From positions 205,418-235,543 of the forward strand of contig MNCI01009439.1 in assembly GCA_015680685.1 (NCBI GenBank): a stretch of DNA of 30,126 nucleotides, read 5' to 3'. The position numbers and the translations under genes were made by a program. This DNA is from Gnetum montanum. Taxonomy: Eukaryota; Streptophyta; Gnetopsida; Gnetales; Gnetaceae. Of this stretch, positions 17,045-29,274 are shown in pieces (within the stretch, counting starts at the first letter, position 1; each line of letters begins with the position of its first letter). Under the pieces are notes generated by a model. That model ran no database searches. It saw only the letters and a program-made list of their open reading frames with translations, and was not told the DNA's origin.

Positions 17045-18983
17045 CCTTGCTCCCTATTTCAGATTGCCTCCTACCACCTCAGTCATGGGGGAGACAGCCA
17101 CCAATGCTAACCATTCAAAGCCCTCAATTTCTTTTGTATTTTTGTTTTACATATTTTTATCTTGCACATTTTTTAAATTTACTTATTTTTTTACACCATC
17201 ATTCACAATTTTACTACTTCTTTGTTTGATTTACTTTTATTCATTTTACAATAAGTGCTCACGATGGTGGATTGTATTATAATAATGTTGGTTGCTAATG
17301 TTGGTTTCTACCTTTGATTTTCAATGTTGATACTAAGATATGGTTCTTTTGATAAAATAGGCAATAAGTCCACACCGTCCATTCATCCATTCAACTTTGT
17401 GATCTCCCTTGGCTTGGACCTATACTGTTCCTTTTTCTAAATAAACTTATTAATGAATTGGGGGCTTCATATTCTTCAAACCAAGGAAGGACTCAATGGT
17501 TGAAAAGGATGTTACTTCAAGGGGATCTGGTGCACTTGTGCTGGCTATTCTCTTGGGTACTTGGATGTTTTTCATGGGTTTTCTACCATTCCGCCAATGA
17601 CCAAACATCAGGAAGTTGAATGAATCAAATAAATCTTTGCATGGTGTGGTTCTCACACAAAAAAAAATGTGGGAATTCAAAGCACACCCCTTAGACATAA
17701 TAAAAAAATATGGGGATATAAGCACTGGTTATGGCACTGGAAAGACATATTACTCATGCCTGAAGGTTCCCTCTAACTAAGGCCCTTTCTTATTTCCTAC
17801 TTTTCCATCTCGCTCTCTTTGGAATGGTGGTGACTCTTTGGGGAAGCATTCTGGTTGCTTCAAGAGGATGGATTGGTCAAGTGTATTGATGTGAGGTCAC
17901 GAGATGTAGTTGGTTTGAGTCCAAATTTGGAATGAGTTCTACTCAGTTACCTTAACCATAAAATACACAAGGGACTTTACACAACCTTGGTTTTGGGTTT
18001 CCATTCCATATTCTCCTCTCCATCTTTCTTTCCATTTTCTACCTCATTGTTGATTTTATGATTAGTCTATATTTTGGTTGATGCATTTTTTTTCCTTGGT
18101 AAATTCTTGTGGGTAAGCTTTTAACCCTTGTTCCATGTGTTATTGCTAGAGCCTATGGACTCTTTGGTTTGTGGGATTGTCAAGGCATAAGAGGCATGAG
18201 CCTGCTTTGGGGAGGACCCACTGACATTCCTATATGGTGTAATTGTTAAATTCCTTTCCTTAAACATTTCCTACAATCAACAATTTCTCATTTCATCCCC
18301 ATCCATGACATCCATTTTATTAGTGTCGCCATTGTTATTTTTTCCCATCTTTCTTGTTCCTTCTATTTTTTCCATCTTATTGCTATCGAAGGTTTACTCT
18401 TAGTCATGGGAGCTCTATTACAAATTTTTTCATTCTACTACTTGTTTCATCCCTACACCTCAGGTAGTTACTAGTAATAAACCTCTAACCCAGTATCTGC
18501 CATACCCACAACCTAGCCAATGTGCTTCATATCGAGGTAAGTTATCAACTGCATGATGGCTTATCTATCCTTTGTAATTCGTGACTATGTTGTGTGTGCA
18601 GATGGCAATCATGCGAACAATGGACTAGGCTAGGAGGGAGAACTCATGATGGACTGGAGCCTGAGCATTTACGAAAGGAACAAGTTTGGTCGCATGGCTA
18701 TGTATAAACAATGAAAGGTGTAATCTTGGCATCAACAAAAATGCACCTCATTTTATTTTCTCTCTTTTCAAGCTATCAAATAAGGGCCTAGATGTCATTT
18801 ATGTATGGTTTTCACCACAATGGGCATGAACACCAATGTTGTAATATGCTTTTAGATCTTTTCACTGGGCACTTTGAGTCTGTCATCCCATTTCATCGTC
18901 AATGTCATTCAACCAATAATCTCATACCTTCCCAATATTTTGTAAGGAACTCAAGGATGAGTTTTCATTCAGTCATGGGGGTA
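17045..18983 (+). mobile_element. 3' region of family A copy 2, ending in polypurine tract
   Basis: About 1.9 kb lies between the integrase stop and the 3' LTR. It starts with a T-rich stretch (17125-17260) and contains the segment repeated in reverse at 27400-28100 (GAATTCAAAGCACACCCCTTAG at 17683) and the segment shared with 3296-4432. Athila elements carry an env-like gene here. Only the short frame at 18602 hints at coding. ATGGGGGTA at 18975-18983 is the polypurine tract. Confidence 0.7.
18602..18805 (+). pseudogene. Small ORF after AG|ATG in the gypsy 3' region, copy 2
   Basis: It follows TGTGTGTGCAG and starts ATG at 18602: MAIMRTMD, a stop, then AFTKGTSLVAWLCINNE, CNLGIN and SNKGLDVIYVWF in one frame, with three stops in all. 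It aligns codon for codon with copy 1 at 4040 except for a 9-nt difference near the hydrophobic run. Function is unknown. Confidence 0.35.
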
Positions 18984-19821
18984 TGACGAAATGCAATATC
19001 AGGATCACAATATCGCATCTGCGATATCAGGTTCGTGATATCGGAGCCTTCCAAGCGATATCGGGCATCCAATATTAGGACCTACCTCGTTGCCTATAAA
19101 TAAGAGGTGGGCGCACTTGGTTTTGGAAATTAGTCTTAGTCGCTTACCCAAACTCTTGCCTTTTTCCCTTTCTAGAGATAGAATTATTTTTGAGTGCCCA
19201 CAGTAGGAGTCATAAAGTGAATGGATCTTTATTCAAGCATTGTGTACCTGAGCACACCTTATGTATGGCAATAAAGACGAAATTTGTGATAGATGTTGTA
19301 GCATTCAGAATAGATTAATTAATGTTAATTATTATTACTTAATGCTTTCCTTAGTTAATTAATGTTTTCTCTCTCAACCTACAACTCTCCTAAGTAAGCA
19401 CACTCAATACAACCACTTCGAGCATGTGTGTAATGCTTGGTAACCCAGTAACGATTAGTGTTTGGTAATCCTAGTAGTGTTGCACTAGTTTAGGATGTGT
19501 ACAACAAGTAAGAATGGATGCTGGTGTTAGGACTAGTTAAAGCATAGTTGAGTAGTTAAATTAAATTAGTTACTTAGTTATCTCTCTCCTTCCTTTATAG
19601 CACTAGGACATAAAAACATAAAAAACTATAAAAAATCATGTACCTCAAGTTTACTTAACCATACAATCATGCTATACAAGTAAGCTTGGGAAGACAATGA
19701 TTGATCAACCCATCCTTGTTCCACAAAGGTGCATAAGCACTTAGTCCTTGGAATTTGACCAAATCGTGCGTGGATGCTTGTATTCATATGATTGAGCATA
19801 GGGACACCTCACCGCTCATCA
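18984..19821 (+). mobile_element. 3' LTR of family A copy 2
   Basis: It starts TGACGAAATG after the polypurine tract and ends CCGCTCATCA. U3 (18984-19090) is rich in GATATC/ATATCG palindromes, TATA is at 19095 and AATAAA at 19270-19275. It is followed by ACCCTT, matching the sequence beside the 5' LTR. Confidence 0.85.
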
Positions 19822-19827
19822 ACCCTT
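19822..19827. other. Candidate target-site duplication, right copy (ACCCTT)
   Basis: Directly adjoins the 3' LTR end and pairs with 9937-9942. Confidence 0.45.
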
Positions 19828-22299
19828 GATACCTTTTCTTGTAGTTGATATTGGAATAGCTTCAAATATGTATTTTATTAAACCAAAGTATTGTAACTTT
19901 ATTATTTTAAAATCCTTCCAAGAATCATCACTTCTCCATAACCATGATGAAGATGTGACAATACTAGTAAGCCTAATTTGACCATTGCAACTATAGTGTG
20001 ACTCAGGTTGGCTTAGGTTGCATTGAGGGACCTCCATTGATACTTGGACATTAATGAACCCTTGTAATTATCTCATGAAACTGTAAATACCTAGGATGAG
20101 CTCTCATACATAAAAATTCATCATTTGACATTTTCATTGGGCTTTTGATGTTTAATTTGTGTGAATAGCTCTTTCTCCCTTAGGTAAGTTGATTTCCTTT
20201 TTGTCTTGTGTGTGTATTTTGAGTTATTACATTCACAAGTGTGGCTAGATTTTGTGAGAGTGCTACCTTACTTACATAGCATAGAACCATTTGGTCAATG
20301 CAGAGTCTAGTGTTTGCATAGTAAATGAAGCTCATGATTTTTTCTTTGCTCTACCATTGATGTCTTTTTTTGAGATGACACAATGGAAGTCTTGGATTGA
20401 ATGAAACCTTTAAGTTTTCTATTTTTGAACACTGATAATAAAAAAAATCATATCTCTTGAATCATAATGAATTATACTTCATATGACTGATCATTGGAAA
20501 GCTTATGAAAAATGTGACAATCTACAATAAAAATATATAGCAAAGTCGTTCTAAAAAATTTCATTACAAATTGATATTTCTACATAATCTAGATTTCCTC
20601 AATTTCTAATAGGTGTGACCAAACCTATAATAACTCAAATTTTTTGAACTCTTTCTTAAGTTTTCTTGATTCTAACCTATAGAGAATTCAATGATATTTC
20701 TAAAAAAATGTAGTAAATACTTTGGATCATCTTAATTTAAGAAAAATTAGTCAATTAATTCAAGTGTTTGAAACAAACCTTCAACGAATTTCAATAAAAA
20801 CTTTGAAACACATTGAAAATGCATTGGAAACTGAAACCAAATGAGTAAAAATTGAAATAGAACAAGATTGAAACCTTGAAACTAACTAAAATACAAATGA
20901 AATGGGATAACTAAAACTATGAAATATGTAAATAATTAAAAATCATAAAATATACAAAATTGAAACATGTTGAATTTCAAGATATCTTCAAAAATGGTAC
21001 AAAATGTTTACATGTAGCCAACAACCATATGAAGTGGCTTTGAGAGAGATACATAACAAAAGAGGAACCAAAACAGTAACTACCTATAGAGGAGGTACCA
21101 CCAAAGCACTCTTTACTCTGCCACACAATGGAAGAGTTCCTCATCTTCTCTTCAATGCTCAAGTATGCTACTATAATATCAAATAATTATATATATTTGG
21201 AAGAGAAAAAAATAAGAAAACAAAGTCTTATATGTCAAGGTGCTAAAGAACATCCTCCACCTCTTGGCAAGGTGACTCCTCACTCACAACTCTATCTTCT
21301 TCTCAAAAAAATATCCTCTTAGATCCCTATTGGATGTCTTCTTACATAGCCATACACCTTCTTATATAGCTCTTGGAGGGTGGTTAAGATAACCTTGGTT
21401 AATGTTATTAACTCAAGTTAGATCTTCGTTAGGTTAGGATTAGGTGAAGATAGGTGTTTCCAAAGTTAATACACCAATCCACTACCTTATGCACATGGGT
21501 GTGCAAGTTCAACTACTAATTTAAGCACATGGATGTGCACTTAATTTACAATAAAGTTTTAGAAAATATAATTCCTAACCATATAGACCAACATGAATAC
21601 ACAAGGTACATGGCTTATGGACTTCAACATAAGACAAGAAGAGGAGTATTAAGATCTTCTATCAACTTTAGAAGATCTTTATCTTTGCATCTTGATACTA
21701 CCAAGACCATGAAGCACATAATTATCTTAGATAACTTTTCATAATCTCAAATATTAAAATACTAAAAATATATATTTAATTCTCATTTTATCAAGCTGCA
21801 ATGATTCATTCTTATATAAGAAGATCATAATTATATGACATGGTGTTAGGTCATCAAGGTTGTGGCTAAGAGCCATTTATTACTTTTCATGCGTGGGGTT
21901 GCACCTATCTCATAAGGGATTACGATGCATGCATGTTTATTATTATTTTATTCTAATATTTATAAAATCCATAAAAATCTTAAAATATGAAATTATAAAT
22001 ATTATTTTTATTCCCCATTGTCACAATGTGGGGTTTTCATTGTAAGATATGTATTGTAATCTCTTTTATATTTATTGAACACAATGATATACATAAATAT
22101 TCTTGGAAATCCACTCAACCACATTACATATGATATAATCTCATTAGTCATACCCAGTGCGATCCCTATCATTGGCATCATTATCAAGGAAGGTGTTGGT
22201 GAATTGCTTGAAAATACTTGTATATTTTTTATCTTAACATTTTCCAACCTAAGTGTGTGCTTTATTAGTGTTATGTGTAGGTTTCAAACATAAACAATA
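19828..22299. other. No recognisable gene; AT-rich decayed repeat sequence
   Basis: No coding motif was found on either strand. The part at 20440-20530 (CATATCTCTTGAATCATAATG, then TCATTGGAAAGCTTATGAAA) resembles a phrase common in plant retrotransposon leaders. A minus-strand TATATAAG at about 21363-21370 with a following leader may be an old LTR promoter. A hairpin CATTGT-C-ACAATG lies at 22014-22026. Confidence 0.4.
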
Positions 22300-25010
22300 T
22301 GAAAAATAACGCTTGAGCCCACCAAGGACCTTTTGTGGAGGAATTATGACAAAACAAAGAAGGGCTTCTATCAAATTTGAACTCTTGGAGGATGTGACCT
22401 TATCATTGGTTGTTTTGGCTTATCATCAAGATAAGGGAGGTGGCACGATGCTCATGAATGATTCTCCAAGAGACCAACTAAGGCTACAACATAAGAGCTT
22501 AAAGAGTCCTTAATTAACATTGTGCTAGAAGATGATCGTGCATTTTACATAGCTTGTGATCTAGTGTATAATGAATATGAATTCCAATATAGGCAAGAGC
22601 TTTGAGATCGAATGGTAAAAGAGGAGGCTCATTATAGCTTTTTATTTGATAATTCAAATGGAGAGGAGGATGATAAAGAAAACAAGAAAGAAAAAGGGCC
22701 AATTTACCATGAAGGCCTATGGTTAAGAATAGATAATTGAAGTGCAACCATAATCCATAATGATGATGTTCTTCCCAAGTTCTAGCATTTACACTTATTT
22801 GGATAATCCAATGATGATGATGCTCCTTTGTTTGACTAGGTTAATTATCATGAACTCAATGAAGTTGTACATGTTTCATGGGAGCATATTCATGATAGCT
22901 ATATTAAATGGATTAACATGGATGATGTTCCAACATACAAAGGGTTTACTAGGAATAATCCCCAACTCCACATGCAAGCATTTGATAGGGTTTACTATCA
23001 AGGATTGTTAATGATTAGTAGAAGTTATGGTTATTTCCCCACACCTTCATTGAGCATGTGGAAACCTAGTATAAGTCCTTCGTCCCTAAATTAATTCAAA
23101 AATAGGTAGACATTATTAGAATTATTTACACATAATCTTAAACCTATGACCATATCTCAAACATTCAAAAAAAAATGCTCGGGTGGAGGAAAACAGTCCA
23201 TGAACTAATAGACATCTCCATGGAAAGGTACATGAAAACTTCCCACTACTATCTAAACCATAACTTTAGCCAAAGAGAGTAGCTCATGCATATCATGAAA
23301 GACTTGAGATAGGAAACAAGGGATCATGCAGACATGTGCGCGATGGTCTAGGTACATAAAAGGTCCATGGCCTAAATTAAAGCACTCCTTGACACAATTT
23401 TAGGCATGAAAGGTGAATAGTGGAATTGAAAATCAACAAAGGAGTACAATTATGACCTTCGGAATAGAAGGGAAGTAAAAAATATTGAAGGTACATCTAA
23501 AATTCCCACTACAATCAAAGCCTTGACGCAAGATAAAATCAGAACTTAGAAGGCCTTGGCCTACAAAATGGACTAGGTGTGGGAAACGATGGATGATAAG
23601 ATGATCACTACCCTTAAGGACATTTAGGAGAAGGTGGTGGAAGTTGTAACCAAAGCAATTGTACCACTTGAACATAGAAAGAAATATGAAGACAAGAATA
23701 AAGACAAGCTTTGGTATGCTAAGAACATTAGAGAATATCTAGATGAGGCTTCCTCATCCTTTGGTGATGAGGGTCCTTGGGAATATTATGCAAATCCTTA
23801 TGACTTGTAGTATTGCCTAGTCATGGGCCACATGATTGGTGAAATGGGATGATTTGGGATGCCTTTGAATCCTAAGTTCATAAAAAGGTAAATAAAGAGG
23901 CCTTTGTACCCTAGTTAATCATATTATCTTGGAGGTGCATACTTGTAGCTCATGTAGCAATACTAGTAGTGGCAAGCTTCAAATCCTTGGGTACTACTCT
24001 ATGGAATCTTCTTGTTCCAATGTAACAAAAAATGGTGCTTCTTGCTAATCCCTACTTTCAAGGTGTCTAGGAAAGTACCTACCTATCCTAAGTAATCTTG
24101 CCCACCAACCTCCTCAATAGCAGCAACAACTTCTACTTCATGATTCCATGCAAGGTGGGATACACAATTAACCACAATCAAGGTAAGCTAAATCTTGTAC
24201 TATTACCTACTACATTGATCCTACTTCCAGATATACAACTGGAAAATATTACCAAACATCTATTGATTTTTTTATAAGGAGAATTCCAAGGTTCCATGGT
24301 AGAAAATTCTACCACAAGCATAAATGTAAGCACCATGGGACTGGATCCACTCATTCTCTTCATCCTATGAAAGGGATAACATTGTAAGCCAAATAGGAGT
24401 TCACATTAAGTAGGTCCCAGTAATGTTTCTTGAACACCATTTAGGCATAACATTCATTTTGCAGATAAGTTCCACACTTGTGTATGGCATATCCAATAAG
24501 ATGACACCTGATGGTGGTAATGTCATTACCATTTCTATATCTAGGATGACTACACAAGTGGTCAAGGAAGGATAATTATCTAAAAAGAGATCAAATCCTA
24601 ATAGTCCCATGGTGGAGATCCAAATTTGTGAAAAAGGTCACTGCCTAGCTCTCTATAACTCTAGTTCAGGACTTAACATCATCTTGTTACAATAGTACCT
24701 TGATTGGGGGCTTCCTTCTCTTAAGGGTATTAATATTCAACTAGAGATAGTGGACTAATATTACATGTGTCCTGTGAGATAAGTTAATGATGTGAGGAAA
24801 CCATTAGCAGGCTAGTCGTACCTTGTAGAATTCTTGATAATCAAGCCAAGAAATAAGATGAAAGATAGCTTTCCTATCATCCTATGAAAGGCCTAGTTGA
24901 GTATCAACAATGCTAGGTTGGTCTTCCAAGCTCTTCACCTTGAAATTAACAAGAGAGATGATACCAGAAGAACATACTACAAAAACATACCTTATGATCC
25001 TTCCTAGTTG
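22300..25010 (+). pseudogene. Degenerate gypsy gag-protease remnant
   Basis: Coding-like fragments appear in changing frames, for example IVLEDDRAFYIACDLVYNEY (about 22521), DSYIKWINMDDVPTYKGF (about 22898) and KDKLWYAKNIREYLDEASSS (about 23704). The best-supported part is protease at about 24643-24960. CLALYNSSSGLNIILL corresponds to CKDILDSGSGINLIS of the 13.6-kb protease, then SYLVEFLII and SFPIIL..LSINNARLVFQALHLEIN correspond to its SYLVDFLVI and NFPIIMGRALLSI blocks with similar spacing. The active-site Asp-Ser-Gly has become Asn-Ser-Ser. RT is absent: the remnant ends where a minus-strand LTR begins at 25019. The protease assignment is moderate; the gag part is inferred from position. 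Confidence 0.5.
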
Positions 25011-25018
25011 ATGAGCAA

Positions 25019-26014
25019 TGAGGTACCCCTATGCCCAACCATACAAATCACAAGCATTCATAGATGATTCAATTGAATTCTGTCGATGGGACTAGTTGTG
25101 CATCTAGATAATTATGCCTTGATTGTAGTTTGCTATCTTTCCATTTGGACTAGTGGTAGCTTTGTAACGTATGGTTTAGTCCAAAGTGAGGCATATGATT
25201 GATGTTGACTAGCCCTAAGCTACTCCTAATGGTAATAAAGAGATTAATTGATTAAGCTTATTAACAATGAAAAGTAAAGTTGAAACTAGCCTACAGGTGA
25301 TGAGTGTATGTTCCTAGCTTGCTATACATGTCCTAAACCCACGTATCCACTACTAGGATTACCAAGTGCTATGCTACTAGGTGAACCAAGAAATAACGTT
25401 GCTGGGGTCACCAAGTGAATACGTGTTTATGCTCAAAACCAATTGTGCTCATTCTGCTAATTCATTAATATGCATGGAAATATAAATATTAACTAAGTAC
25501 ATGAAAAGTAAATATAATCTAAGTCAAAGTGTTGCAATGAATAAGAATCAATCTTGATGTTATTGCCATTCATAGAATGTGTCTAGGTACATTTCCACTC
25601 AAATAAGACTTCGTACAAATGACTTAGATCTACTCTGTAGGCACTCATTGACTATTCTCTAAGACTATGAAATAAAACTACAAGAGTTTGACTACTCTAT
25701 TAACAAAAAAATTTCCAAATAGTGTGCCCAAATGTTATATTTATAGGCTGGCACATACCCTACGATATCGAATATTTGATAACATAGCATGTGACTCAAT
25801 ATCAGATACATGATATCACATATTTGATATCAGAGCTAAGATATTAGGGCTAAGATATTGGAGCCAAGATATTGGGGCCAAGATATTAGGGCTAGGATAT
25901 TAGAGCCAAAATATTGGAAATAAGATATTGAAGCTAAGATGTCAGAGCTCTGATATCTTAGTTGACCAAAATTTGACTTTTTATTAGATATCCCAGCCAA
26001 CTGATGATTCATCA
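25019..26014 (-). mobile_element. 3' LTR, family A copy 3 (minus strand)
   Basis: Plus-strand TGATGAGC at 25019 is the complement of the family's TCATCA end, followed by GAGGTACCCCTATGCYCAACCATAC, the reverse of the conserved LTR tail. The other end, TCATCA at 26009-26014, is followed by TACCCTCACAACT, the reverse of the polypurine tract. A minus-strand CCTATAAATA lies at 25738-25747. The equivalent of the AATAAA signal reads AATAAC here. At 996 bp it is the longest of the four LTRs because of extra U3 repeats. Confidence 0.85.
25838..25949 (-). repeat. 14-bp tandem repeat array in U3, 8 copies
   Basis: On the plus strand the units read AAGATATTRGRGCY, starting at 25838 and every 14 bp to 25936: AAGATATTAGGGCT, AAGATATTGGAGCC, AAGATATTGGGGCC and so on, the later units more diverged. 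Flanking GATATC palindromes at 25813 and 25827 and GATATC near 25960 suggest that the unit grew from the GATATC motifs seen in the other family A LTRs. Confidence 0.9.
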
Positions 26015-28100
26015 TACCCTCACAACTAAATAAAATCTCATCCTTGAGTTAACAGGATAGGATCAAGCTTCCTTTACAAAAAATTGGGAATGATGGGATT
26101 ATTAACTGATGCTAATTACCAACTGACTCTAAGTGTCAGATTACAAAGTTTTATTTGAGTGGATGCATACAAAATGATAGAGTGACAAAAAGACTGGATA
26201 GACATTGAAGATTACAAAATTCATAGAGGTCTTCAAGAATTCATTGAAGATGATTCCTCTTATTACCACTAGCAGTGGCAAACTTTTAACCTTGATTTTT
26301 ATGTTGATACTTCTTTGATTATGCCAAACATTCTTGAGGGATGGACTGAAATTTCTTCTCACTGTCCCATGGATCTAGCAAACATGTGAAGTTTGAGCTA
26401 TTATCTTATATGTGCTATGATTTGTCCATGGGCATATCTTCCATTGTCCTCCTCTTGGGTTTGTTTTCGTACCTGGCAAAAGACCTTTAATAATCAACAT
26501 TAGTCACCTATAGTCACCAAAGGATCAACATTAGTTTTGGTAAATTTTTCTTTAATAATCAACCTTTTTTGGATCCCTTAGTTTCTGTTTAAGCATAAGT
26601 TGATTATAGCATAATATGCCCAAGGTTATGAGATAACTAAATCATCAATTTTTTTACATTATTTTGATCAATTACTATTAGTTACCATGATGTTCAAAAA
26701 TAGGATGTTAGAAAACTTGCAAAAAGTACATTCCTAGTCCCCATGACTAATAAGCGTAACTCCAGAAGCACATAAGTTTTCAAAAAATTACAACCAAAGG
26801 TCTAATTTAGAAGATGTCCAAGAAATATTAATGGATATGGAAATAGACAAGTAGAAAAAATTAATGAAACGAATGAGAAGTGGTCCCAAAATCATGCAGA
26901 AATTTAGAGAAACTGTCATTGATGTTCTGGAAGATGTGAAGGTTAGTTCAAAGCCATTATCAATAAAGTTATGCAAGTGGGTCCTCCCAAAAGTAGGCTC
27001 TTGCCATAATGCCCTTGCATAACCACTTCTATAGATGTCCGTGGGCACCCTAGAAGTTAAATGTAGATCATGCCTTTATTCCAAACAACACACAACTATT
27101 GTGGGTGGGATGTTGCACTATACTACATAAAACCAAAAGGCTCATAAACATATGCAACAATGAGGTGAATAATGGGATGAGAAGGGATTGTAGAGATCAA
27201 GATATAAGGTACTTGATCATGTTAGTAATAGGTTCTTGTGAAAAGTGTGATTAAAATTATCAACATACCTATCCATCCAAGTTCAAATCAAGTCCATACC
27301 ATAAATAATGACCTTGCATTGATGTGTTCCATCTTACCAACCACCATGAGTCCACAACCACCTCAAAGAACAATCATCACTCCAAAAGAGAAGAAAAGAG
27401 AAAAAAGAAGAAAGGGTCTTAGTTAGAGGGGTGCCTTTAGGCATGGGTAACATGTCTTTCCAACCCCATAACTAGTGCTTTTAGCCCATTATTGTGCTAA
27501 GGGGTGTGCTTTGAATTTCCATTATTTATTATTATTATTTTTCTCTTTTTGTGTTTTTTGTTTCTCTCTCTCTCTCTCTCTCTCTGATGGGAACCATACC
27601 ATGCAAAGACTTTTAGCTTCCTACTATTGGTTGATGGAGGAGTAATGATACGTTCCAAGAGGAGTCATAAACCACAAGAAGGAAGTCAAGAAGAGAACCC
27701 AACAAGTCCCCTTAAGGTCATACCCTTACCATTCCCACTTGGGCATTCCCTCTTTCTTTAAGGTACAATGATCATTGATTAATTTTAGTTTTAAAAAAGA
27801 ACCAAATTGTTTCCATGATAAAGACCTTTCATTTAGAGAACTAGAGGGATAGATGAGGTGGGCTCACTACTTTACAAAATTACTTTCCCAATCATCTCGA
27901 TAGCATAGCACAAAAACCTAGCACATAGCGTTAACTTCTACATCATGACTTGGCTATTTTATTAATAAAAACATGAAATACGTTCAAAAAACATAAAGAG
28001 AATGACTTAAGAAAAGGAAAAAATATAAAGAAAAGAAAAAATATTAAGAAATTAAGAACATATGAAGAATCCAAAAATTCTAGAACTAATAAGCAAATCA
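26015..28100 (-). mobile_element. 3' region of family A copy 3 (minus strand)
   Basis: Reverse-complemented, this runs from a T-rich stretch (plus 28000-28080) through the counterparts of 17480-17790 (plus 27400-27770, including AAAGCACACCCCTTAG) to the polypurine tract at 26015-26025. The middle, about 26100-27300, is more diverged and I could not align the small AG|ATG frame there. No reading frame is supported. Confidence 0.6.
27563..27585. repeat. (TC)n microsatellite
   Basis: A pure TC run of about 11.5 units, preceded by an ATT-rich stretch (27518-27541). It interrupts the copy 3 segment where copy 2 has a short A run (17659-17667). Confidence 0.95.
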
Positions 28101-28195
28101 GTTACTTCCATGCATCTTTAAAATGGTTTTATATTCTCATTTTCAAGCCATAGGGTATCTTTTGGTTAGACTAGCTTTTGCTCACACACTTGCTC

Positions 28196-28860
28196 TTAAT
28201 CTTTATGATGGGTTAGTATAGGGGTTGTGTTAATATTTTGAACTTCCAACCCACAAGTGCATCCTTTATCATTATTGGTGATGCATGGATTTTTCTGTCT
28301 CTCTAGAATGATAGATTTATCATTTATGTCTTGTGTTGGAGTGGTAATGGGTGTTGGATTTTGTGTATGATTAGGAGACATCGTTTTTGTGAGAAAGGTT
28401 ATTACATCAGATTGGCCTTGTGCTAGTTTTGATGAGTTAGTAGGTCCATGAGTGTTATGCTTATGCATGGGAACCCTCCTAAAGAAAGGACATTTTTGAA
28501 ATTTTGGTTGAGATCTACTAGTGTTATCATTTCCATGTATGTTCACAACACAAGTGGCATTCTCTCGTTGATGTTGTAATGCTAAACCTTCCTATATCAT
28601 TGGAGGTGACATATGGTAGAGGTGAGTATAAGAATATTAAGGATATGATACAGGGTAAGAGGTGTGAGGTGGTGATCTCATATAAGATGTTGTGGGATGA
28701 TGATATTCAAGAAAGTGGTCATAGTGATTTCAGGTAGAGGAAGTAGAACCAATTGGGAAAACAAGTTGTTGAACATAATTTCCATATAAGTTTGGCTGGC
28801 AGTAAGGATAGTGTTGGTTTGATGATGGCCTCTCCCATGTGTTGGCGACTGATGCAACCA
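28196..28860 (-). pseudogene. Gag-like remnant of a minus-strand element
   Basis: The longest frame, 28546-28196, is hydrophilic and rich in Asn, Thr, Pro and His (CPFFRRVPMHKHNTH, then TPITTPTQDIND). Upstream on the same strand, fragments such as NQHYPYCQPNLYGNYVQQL, HHPTTSYMRSPPHTSYPVSY are Pro/Tyr-rich like the gag tail at 12960-13310. It lies next to a family B LTR fragment in the orientation expected for gag. No domain is recognised with confidence. Confidence 0.35.
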
Positions 28861-28867
28861 CCAACGA

Positions 28868-29270
28868 GTGTCCTCGAATAGGATTTAGGTGCTTGCTGGT
28901 CTCTGGCAACACCAAGGCCCAGATACCTCCAAATAGACTCAGTAGTTAATGTGAGTATGTGTGTGTGTTGTTGTAGTGTGCAATTGTGAAAAATAAAACG
29001 ATTGCGTTGTGTGTAAACTACAAATGACTTATCAATAAGAGATTCAGCCAACTTTGCCAAGTACTGTGAGTTATTGAGAATTCCTATTTTGTTTAATTGC
29101 CTAGTCTATGCAGTCCTTATAATACCTACTTGTAACAAATAAAATTTTGCAAAAACATTTGAGCACAACTCTACGAATCTACTTCTAATTTTCCCCAGAG
29201 AAAGAGATAGTTCCACAAGAAAACTAGAAATAGAGCGAGATTCAATGGAAATTAGAGATAAGAGAAAAAG
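28868..29270 (-). mobile_element. Family B LTR fragment (minus strand)
   Basis: Matches 7488-7870 with landmarks AATAGGATTTAGGTGCTTGC, CTAGTCTATRCAGTCC, ACTTGTAACAAATAAAAT and GATTCAATGGA. It carries the same short primer-site candidate at 28900-28914. The match ends abruptly near 29270, well inside the LTR as judged by the 7.5-9.0 kb copy. Confidence 0.6.
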
Positions 29271-29274
29271 AAAG

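Larger units (their letters stand above)
9945..19821 (+). mobile_element. Nearly complete Athila/Tat-like Ty3/gypsy retrotransposon, family A copy 2
   Basis: The 9.9-kb element has, in order, 5' LTR, tRNA-Asp-type primer site, gag, protease, RT, RNase H, integrase, a 1.9-kb 3' region, polypurine tract and 3' LTR. This PR-RT-RH-IN order defines Ty3/gypsy. The absence of a chromodomain, the LELADQSIIVPLG protease segment and the tRNA-Asp-like primer site point to the Athila/Tat branch. It cannot be active: many in-frame stops, at least three frame changes, lost catalytic residues in RT, and a deletion in integrase. The two LTRs differ at roughly one base in ten by eye, mostly transitions, so it is an old insertion. 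Confidence 0.85.

Noticed and set aside
18792-18986. Plus-strand frame beginning MSFMYGFHH
   Set aside because: It is out of frame with the conserved small ORF and ends in the polypurine tract/LTR border; a chance frame.
21840-21875. Possible Met-type primer-binding site (TGGTGTTAGGTC)
   Set aside because: Only about 8 of 12 positions match TGGTATCAGAGC and no LTR end adjoins it.
22008-22293. Overlapping hydrophobic frames on both strands
   Set aside because: AT-rich sequence gives long hydrophobic frames by chance; no motif or context supports a gene.
28196-28546. 116-codon minus-strand frame as a host gene
   Set aside because: Its composition, the Pro/Tyr-rich upstream sequence and the adjacent family B LTR fit a decayed gag better than a cellular gene.
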